Shown: positions 58,764 to 64,000 of the stretch, in pieces
How the letters are laid out: the number at the start of each line of letters is the position of its first letter
Position numbering within the stretch: position 1 is the first letter of the stretch
Source of the DNA: Hyphomicrobium sp.
Lineage (GTDB): Bacteria; Pseudomonadota; Alphaproteobacteria; Rhizobiales; Hyphomicrobiaceae
Direction of reading: 5' to 3'
Assembly: GCA_021732485.1 (NCBI GenBank)
Contig: JAKFUV010000004.1
Location: forward strand, 87,540 to 151,539
Length of the DNA stretch: 64,000 bases
Position numbers and translations under genes: made by a program
Notes under the pieces: model-generated
The model's input: the letters and a program-made list of their open reading frames with translations, nothing else
Database searches by the model: none
Told to the model about the DNA's origin: nothing

Positions 58764-60326
58764 TCACTCAGCAGCGCGTGAATGTGGGGGACCTTCAAGG
58801 TCCGAAATTTCCCGCCGTAGCGCCCGTTCGACGATCTTCGGCATGTTTTCCGCGAGCCAGCTTTTCAGCATTGGCCGCAGCAGATCCGCGACCGTATCTT
58901 CCATCGATCGCATCAGCGGCATCTGCGATTCAGTTGTCACCGCCAGCGATGAGCCGCTGGCGCCAGCCAAGGTGCGATCTGCCGATGGCGGTGAACTAGC
59001 CGCCAGATCGCGGATAGCGACGGGGTGCACTTGCTGCGGGCGATCCATCAGCGCGCTCATGACCGGATTTTCGAGCACTTTCACGGCGACGAAACCCATT
59101 GCAGCGTCACCTCTCGACGAGTCTGCCAGTGCGTGCGTAACGCGGGCAATGGTTTCGGCGGTATCGCTCGCGTAGCGCGGTTTGAAGGCCGGCTCTGGCG
59201 ATAAGACCGGTGGCAACGTTGCAGCAATGCTCGGCGCAGCCGCACGGCCGGGCGGCGAGACCGGCTCCGCGCGCGATGGATATGGCGACTGAGACTGGGA
59301 GCCGGAATCGGTCGACGCCGCTGACTTGGGCGTTTCAAGGATATCGCGACGGCGCGGCGCGTCCACGCCACGCGACAGGTTTACGTCGGCAAACGATCGG
59401 TTCGTCATGCGGAATGGTGCCGGCGCTGGCGCCGGTTTAGCGAACTCGGGCTTATTGCTGACAACGGCGGTTGCACTGGCCGACGTGGCAGTTAGCGCTG
59501 CATCAGTGCTCCACGCGCCTTGCTCGACACTCGCGGCTTTAACCCTGGCTCCGAATGATGACGCGCTTGGACTAAATCCATAAGGCTTATCATCGGCATC
59601 ATCGCCCTTTGAGTTGCGTTCTCCGGTCGATGACGCCAGTCCAACCGCTGCCGATTTGTCCTCCGGAAGGTAGCTGTCGCGGGACACCGCAAACCCCGGA
59701 AGAGCGGCCGCAAGTGAGGTATGAGGGGAAGCGATTTCGCTGAAATCCGCATCCGTCGTTTCGCCAGCCGGCTGATCCTGTGCTGCGATGACGAGTGCGG
59801 ACGCCGACCTCGGGCGATCGTCGCGGACGTCGGGCGCAGGGCCGTCGTCGAATTGAGCATCACCAGCCGCATCGTCGCTTGGGTGGTCATCATTGAGCAG
59901 ATCCGACAGCTGTTCGTCGACACTGACCAGGGCCGCTAGCGTCGACGTTGCCACGCCGCCATCATTCATGGCGCCATTCAACGCGCCGGGCTCCGTCGTA
60001 GTCGATTGATCGGAATGCTCCACATGGCTAGCGGCGAACGCATCAGCGATCATTGGAGCCGGTTGTTCGGCCGTCGTTTCCATCCCAGTTGAGCGTTCGG
60101 CAGGCCCGGCGTCTTGCGGGCCACTGCCACCCGTCATGAGATCGGTCCCGGCCATGCCGGCGTCGCGCAGAAACATGGCGCGGTCGAGAATAGGGCTGAC
60201 GCTCATCGCCTGCCGGACAGGGGCGGGTGCGGACCGCGCGTCGGAGGGGTCCTCGGCGATGATCTTGCGGATCGAGGCGAGGATTTCCTCCATGCTCGGT
60301 TCGCTACTGACGTTTAGTCTCGACAT
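58764..60326 (-). CDS. popZ: Polar organizing protein PopZ (DUF2497), copy 2
   Basis: The 520-residue product carries the canonical N-terminal helix 'EPSMEEILASIRKIIAED', a long acidic, Ala/Ser/Pro-rich disordered region, and the C-terminal block 'DLLRPMLKSWLAENM' plus 'PKIVERALRREI'. It is much longer than Caulobacter PopZ (177 residues) but Rhizobiales versions are longer. PopZ builds a microdomain at the pole that captures ParB and other proteins. GAAGG stands 7 bases before the ATG. Confidence 0.88.
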   Translation of the reverse strand: MSRLNVSSEPSMEEILASIRKIIAEDPSDARSAPAPVRQAMSVSPILDRAMFLRDAGMAGTDLMTGGSGPQDAGPAERSTGMETTAEQPAPMIADAFAASHVEHSDQSTTTEPGALNGAMNDGGVATSTLAALVSVDEQLSDLLNDDHPSDDAAGDAQFDDGPAPDVRDDRPRSASALVIAAQDQPAGETTDADFSEIASPHTSLAAALPGFAVSRDSYLPEDKSAAVGLASSTGERNSKGDDADDKPYGFSPSASSFGARVKAASVEQGAWSTDAALTATSASATAVVSNKPEFAKPAPAPAPFRMTNRSFADVNLSRGVDAPRRRDILETPKSAASTDSGSQSQSPYPSRAEPVSPPGRAAAPSIAATLPPVLSPEPAFKPRYASDTAETIARVTHALADSSRGDAAMGFVAVKVLENPVMSALMDRPQQVHPVAIRDLAASSPPSADRTLAGASGSSLAVTTESQMPLMRSMEDTVADLLRPMLKSWLAENMPKIVERALRREISDLEGPPHSRAAE

Positions 60327-60835
60327 ACTACACCTTCTCGCAAGACGCTCTTTCGCGATGATCTATTTAGGCTTTCGATCGGCGCTGGCCTCGAAACGAC
60401 GGCACATCGTCGAAGAGTGTTGCATGATCCCGAAGATGCGACCGCAATATTGGACCGGTGAATTGTGCCTCCCAAAGGCTTAAAACCACGATCATGCGTC
60501 TCAGCCCGGCGCCAAAGGCGCTGACAACGCTACGCCACAAACCTACGGCACGCCAACGGCGACGGACCGCCGAGGGACAGACCTCCATCGTGACAGGATG
60601 TAAAACTTCGAGCAACGCCCGGATAGAAACTTATCCCCCAAGGACGGCACTCTCAAGGCAATTGGGGCGGATTTTTCGCTGGCGCGCGCTTCAAATGCGC
60701 CAGTGGCGCCACACAACTGCCCGCCTGCGGACTTCCGCGACCGGCGGACTTCCATCGCATAACGGCATCGCCGGAAGCATCCGGAAACGCGTACAAGCTA
60801 CGCTGCGGACGGCGTGCTGGTTGGACCGGCCCGGC
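60327..60835. other. Gene-free stretch between tolC and PopZ copy 2
   Basis: Nothing coding or tRNA-like was found. It includes a short direct repeat GCGGACTTCC around 60725-60750 and should hold the popZ promoter. No clear terminator for tolC is visible. Confidence 0.4.
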
Positions 60836-62338
60836 CTACTTCACAGGCTCGCGCTCAATGCGAGCGCCCCAAGCGTCCATGTGCTCACTGCGGCCGTCGT
60901 CGTGGGTAATGTCCAGGCCCCACCATTTATTGCGCACTTCGTCGAGATGGGCCTCAGGTACATAGACATTGCTGGCGGCTCCAACCTCGGAAACGCTCAG
61001 CCGGCCAATTGACGCCACCACCGCGTAGGATGCGACGAGGACGTTGCGTTTGGTAGTTTCCAGCTGAACCTGCGACAGCAGCAATTCTTGTTGCGCGTTC
61101 AAAACCTCAAGCAAGGTTCGCTGGCCGACTTTTTCCTCTTCGCGGACGCCGTTCAGCGCTGTCTGATTGGCATCGATTTGCGCCCGGTCCGCCACGCTCT
61201 GCGCTTTGAAAGCTTGCAACTGCGACCAGTTCCGGATGACATCCGCTTTCACCACGGAGCGCGCCTGTTCGATCTGTTGAATAAGCGACACGTGCGTGTG
61301 TTTTGCCTGCCGGACGCGGGCATAGACTTCACCACCGTCCGGATAGATCGGCACATTCAGCCGGCCAAGGATTGACGCCGACTCGACGCGATCGATCTGG
61401 CTCGACCCGTCATAGCGGTCCGAATACGTGGCTTCCAACTGCGCTTCCGGCAACAATTCGCCGCGAATTTGATCGACCTGAAACCGACTAGCCTGCTCGC
61501 TGTAGAGCGCGCCGACGATCTGCGGATTTTCCTGAGTACCAATGCCGATGGCCTCATCCAACGAGCCCGGCACCAGCCGGGTGTCCGGCTTGGCTTCAAC
61601 GAGACGCTGCGGCGGGTTGCCGACAATCTGTTCGTAAACGCCACGGCTGGTTTTGATGTTGGCCTTGGCCAATTCAAGGTCGGATACGGCAAGCGACCGG
61701 CGCGCCTCGGCCTGAGCCACGTCGGTCCGCGTCACTTCGCCAACGGCGAAGCGATCACGCGTTGCCTGCAACTCGGTCGACAGAAATTTCAAATTGTTTT
61801 CGCGCAATCGAACGATCGCCTGATCGCGGACGACATCGCCGTAGGCCTGCACGGCGGATAACAGCACATCCTGCTCGACCAGACGTAATTGTTCACGCCC
61901 GGCCCTGACCGAGGCTTCAGCGGCATTTACGGCATTCGTCGTGCGAAAGCCGCGAAACACCGGCTGCACCAACTGGACCGCATAGCCCTTCGGCGTGTTC
62001 GAACCGTTTGTCCCCGTGTTGGGGCTGATGTTCGTGCGCTCGCGGGAGATGTCAGCCGAGCCGAACACGTTAGGACGATAGCCGGAATTGGCGCGCGCGA
62101 CGTCCTCGTCAGTTGCGCGCAAGCGCGCGCGCTCTGCATCGAGTTGCGGATTATAGGAGTAAGCTTGCGACAACGTGTCGATCAACGATTGCGCGCACGC
62201 ATGGCCACTGGCCATCGCCGTCGCGAGCACCAGTACGAACACTCTCGTTCCGACCTGCGCTCGGCGCCGTTTAGTCGACCCGCCTTCGCTGCGCGCAAAG
62301 CAACACGCCTGCATTCTACCCAATCCCGTTCGCGGCAT
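60836..62338 (-). CDS. tolC: TolC family outer membrane efflux protein
   Basis: The 500-residue product has a signal peptide (about residues 30-50, ending 'HACAQ') after a long basic lead, and the TolC repeats ('QSLIDTLSQAYSYNPQLDAERARLRATDE', 'GEVTRTDVAQAEARRSLA', 'VGQRTLLEVLNAQQELLLSQ'). TolC forms the outer-membrane channel of type I secretion and RND pumps. The start is uncertain; ATG 62338 and 62314 both precede the signal. Confidence 0.92.
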   Translation of the reverse strand: MPRTGLGRMQACCFARSEGGSTKRRRAQVGTRVFVLVLATAMASGHACAQSLIDTLSQAYSYNPQLDAERARLRATDEDVARANSGYRPNVFGSADISRERTNISPNTGTNGSNTPKGYAVQLVQPVFRGFRTTNAVNAAEASVRAGREQLRLVEQDVLLSAVQAYGDVVRDQAIVRLRENNLKFLSTELQATRDRFAVGEVTRTDVAQAEARRSLAVSDLELAKANIKTSRGVYEQIVGNPPQRLVEAKPDTRLVPGSLDEAIGIGTQENPQIVGALYSEQASRFQVDQIRGELLPEAQLEATYSDRYDGSSQIDRVESASILGRLNVPIYPDGGEVYARVRQAKHTHVSLIQQIEQARSVVKADVIRNWSQLQAFKAQSVADRAQIDANQTALNGVREEEKVGQRTLLEVLNAQQELLLSQVQLETTKRNVLVASYAVVASIGRLSVSEVGAASNVYVPEAHLDEVRNKWWGLDITHDDGRSEHMDAWGARIEREPVK

Positions 62339-62648
62339 TATTGAAAAGCGCCACCTTCGGACGTCCCCCGCCCGATTCCCGACCTAATATGATTCGGCCG
62401 CTTAACCCCGCATCGAAACGGCCGCACCGGCACAGAATAGACAACGAATCATACACATCAGACATCAGTTGGCCGGTTCTGCGCACATTACACCCGCTAA
62501 GTTGCGGATTTCCCACATTTGTAATCCCTCGGCGGACAACCAACGCCACTCGAACATAACCCGAACGTTGCGCCGACGAGCGCAATCGCCAATGAGACGC
62601 GGGCTGTATCAATGAGGTCGATGAGCAGCAGCGGTACCCCGACCGTGA
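62339..62648. other. Gene-free stretch between the PIMT-like gene and tolC
   Basis: No gene, repeat or terminator was recognised; it probably holds the tolC promoter. Confidence 0.35.
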
Positions 62649-63305
62649 TTAAAATGCGAAAGGCTCGACGGTGGGCACGAGCCCCGGCAGCGGCATCGCC
62701 GACGCTTCAAACGCGGTCCGCCGACCCATCGACGCCCCGTTGCCGCGCCAGACTACCGCCTTGCCGACGCCGCGCTCTCGCATGACGCAGACGATGCGGC
62801 CTCCAGGCGCGAGTTGACGCACCAGGGCGTCGGGAACGTCACTCACTGCCCCGTCGATGAAGATGACATTGAATGGCGCATGCTCGGGGGCGCCGGCGTG
62901 AAGGACGCCCGTAAGCGTGGTCACCGACGCTATTCTAAGCCGAGTGAGCGTCGCCGTCGCAGCAGCCGTCAACTGCGCATCAGGCTCGAGCGAAACGACA
63001 TCCGCCGCCAGTTGAGCCACCAGCGCCGGCGTATACCCGCGCCCACCCCCGACAACCAAAACCTTGTCGGTCGCTTCGATCTCAGCCAGCTGAAGCAAAC
63101 GGGCGAGATCGCGCGGCGTCGTCATGCCGCGACCCGGTGCGATCGTCAGCTCGGTGTCGATGTACGCGAGATCGGCAAGATGCAAGGGCACGAAGTATTC
63201 ACGCGGAATATCGCGCATCGCGGCCGTGATGCGCCGATCCGACACGTCACTTGGACGGACTTGGCTTTCGACCATGTTTTTGCGCTGAACCGCAGTGTCC
63301 GTCAT
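62649..63305 (-). CDS. Protein-L-isoaspartate O-methyltransferase-like protein
   Basis: The 218-residue product has the SAM-binding motif 'VLVVGGGRGYTPALVAQLA' and matches the PIMT-like proteins found next to tolC in Rhizobiales. The canonical PIMT substrate loop (TISxPxxxAxM) is replaced by 'APGRGMTTPRDLARLLQLA', so classic isoaspartate repair is uncertain. ATG 63305 has GGAG upstream and begins 'MTDTAVQRKNMVESQVRPS', typical of the family. Confidence 0.82.
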   Translation of the reverse strand: MTDTAVQRKNMVESQVRPSDVSDRRITAAMRDIPREYFVPLHLADLAYIDTELTIAPGRGMTTPRDLARLLQLAEIEATDKVLVVGGGRGYTPALVAQLAADVVSLEPDAQLTAAATATLTRLRIASVTTLTGVLHAGAPEHAPFNVIFIDGAVSDVPDALVRQLAPGGRIVCVMRERGVGKAVVWRGNGASMGRRTAFEASAMPLPGLVPTVEPFAF

Positions 63306-63585
63306 GCTCAAGCTCCGCCACAACCAACGTTTACGCCCGAGCTTCTAGCGCGTTCGCGCTAAACCGTATAGGCGACGCGGCTGGTCCTTTGACAGGATCG
63401 CGGGCCGCAGGTGCGCCGGCGACTAAGCCAATCGAGCGCGCTTCAAAGTCTTGTCATTCAATTGCCGCCTATGATAGACGGCGTCTCGCGATCCGAGCGA
63501 CCAGCACCCCATCGAGTGCGATCGCTTGATCATCCTCCGATTGCCCAGTCTTCGGGTAATGTAGACCGGCGGATCTTAGCATTGA

Positions 63586-63659
63586 GGCCACGTGGCGGAG
63601 TGGTTACGTAGAGGACTGCAAATCCTCGTACCCCGGTTCAATTCCGGGCGTGGCCTCCA
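63586..63659 (+). tRNA. tRNA-Cys (anticodon GCA)
   Basis: A full cloverleaf is present: acceptor GGCCACG/CGTGGCC, anticodon stem GAGGA/TCCTC with loop CTGCAAA (anticodon GCA), T-arm CCCGG/CCGGG, discriminator T and an encoded CCA at 63657-63659. Confidence 0.95.
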
Positions 63660-63787
63660 AACACCCTGCGGCCAGCAATGGCTGTTCGATCGCTGTAAGG
63701 GTGCAACTGACGGTCGGCAAACGTTGCCGCTCGCCATCGCTGAAACGTTCTGCTATGCGGTGCGCTTCGTTGCGATGCCAAGAATAT

Positions 63788-63862
63788 TCCGCGGTAGCTC
63801 AGTGGTAGAGCGTCCGACTGTTAATCGGATGGTCGTAGGTTCGAATCCTACCCGCGGAGCCA
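63788..63862 (+). tRNA. tRNA-Asn (anticodon GTT)
   Basis: A full cloverleaf is present: acceptor TCCGCGG/CCGCGGA, anticodon stem TCCGA/TCGGA with loop CTGTTAA (anticodon GTT), T-loop GGTTCGAATCC, discriminator G and encoded CCA at 63860-63862. Confidence 0.95.
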
Positions 63863-63871
63863 ACGTCCGAG

Positions 63872-64000
63872 TGTGTCCATACCGGAGACATAGGAAACAT
63901 TTTGTACCTAAGACATAGGTAACAACCTCGTGCCGAACGGGTTGTCGAGGGGCTGCAGTGTCCTTTGTTCGAGATCGATGTATCCGAGATCGTAATCCAT
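63872..64000. mobile_element. End of an insertion sequence (IS481-like), truncated by the window edge
   Basis: The element's transposase reads leftward off the right edge and ends at 63908. The sequence from about 63872 to 63907 should be the terminal inverted repeat region; it includes the direct repeat GACATAGG-AAC at 63887-63898 and 63912-63923 (25-bp period). The left boundary is placed from the terminal TGTGTCC at about 63872, only about 10 bp after tRNA-Asn. The other end is outside the window. Confidence 0.7.
63908..64000 (-). CDS. IS481-like transposase, C-terminal fragment
   Basis: The minus-strand frame gives 30 residues ending at the stop at 63908: 'MDYDLGYIDLEQRTLQ' followed by 'PLDNPFGTRLLPMS'. 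This tail is characteristic of transposases of IS481-type elements, whose C-terminal region carries similar words such as DYDLGY and DNPFG...LPMS. The rest is beyond the window, so whether the element is intact cannot be seen. Confidence 0.75.
   Translation of the reverse strand: MDYDLGYIDLEQRTLQPLDNPFGTRLLPMS

Overview
The window is chromosomal DNA from an alphaproteobacterium, almost certainly of the order Hyphomicrobiales (Rhizobiales). The case rests on gene order: plsX-fabH-ihfA-merR beside a tRNA-Pro; tatABC-serS-surE-M23 peptidase-DUF815 ATPase-yajC-secDF; scpAB-nagZ-SPOR-argS-dgt next to an A-type Fe-S carrier; and valS-popZ-tolC. Homologues of mitochondrial assembly factors (cytochrome bc1 chaperone, Mth938/NDUFAF3-like, squalene-synthase-like NDUFAF6-like) and a TTAA-N7-TTAA CtrA-type box agree with this. 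A trimethylamine monooxygenase/TMAO demethylase pair at the left edge suggests methylated-amine use, so a methylotroph of the Hyphomicrobiaceae/Beijerinckiaceae type is plausible. The genus cannot be fixed from the window.

Layout. 1-4.0 kb: C-terminal end of tmm, complete tdm, and a convergent second folate-dependent aminomethyltransferase. 4.4-10.8 kb: tRNA-Pro, a phosphopantetheinyl transferase, merR, ihfA, fabH, plsX, a DUF177 protein, a bc1-complex chaperone and divergent bamE. 10.9-20.1 kb: an H+-pumping pyrophosphatase (K+-independent type), several small secreted or membrane proteins (DUF937, RidA, GDYXXLXY/DUF2157), mntH with a palindromic operator, and a transglutaminase-like lipoprotein. 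20.3-31.3 kb: trmFO, an SGNH hydrolase, two complex I assembly-factor homologues, secF, secD, yajC, a DUF815 ATPase and a LysM/M23 lipoprotein. 31.5-45.2 kb: surE, serS (with an insertion), a 49-residue secreted peptide, tatC/B/A, an orphan ABC ATPase, scpB, scpA, nagZ, SPOR protein, argS and dgt. 45.3-54.8 kb: erpA-type carrier, a MoaD-like protein with a beta-propeller partner, xthA, an ExoR-like protein, ilvD, a DUF898/M48 pair and a DUF2939 protein. 54.8-64 kb: valS, two tandem PopZ paralogues, tolC, a PIMT-like methyltransferase, tRNA-Cys, tRNA-Asn and one end of an IS element.

Most of the content is core housekeeping: envelope lipid synthesis, protein export, cell division and chromosome segregation, translation, and Fe-S and respiratory-complex assembly. 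Accessory signals are limited to the methylamine genes, an IS end beside tRNA-Asn, two clusters of intergenic palindromes and a few unassigned gene pairs. I saw no prophage, CRISPR array or toxin/defence island. The most interesting candidates are the MoaD-like/beta-propeller pair, the tandem PopZ genes with a terminator between them, the unusual SerS insertion, the palindrome clusters and the CtrA-type box at the M23 peptidase gene.
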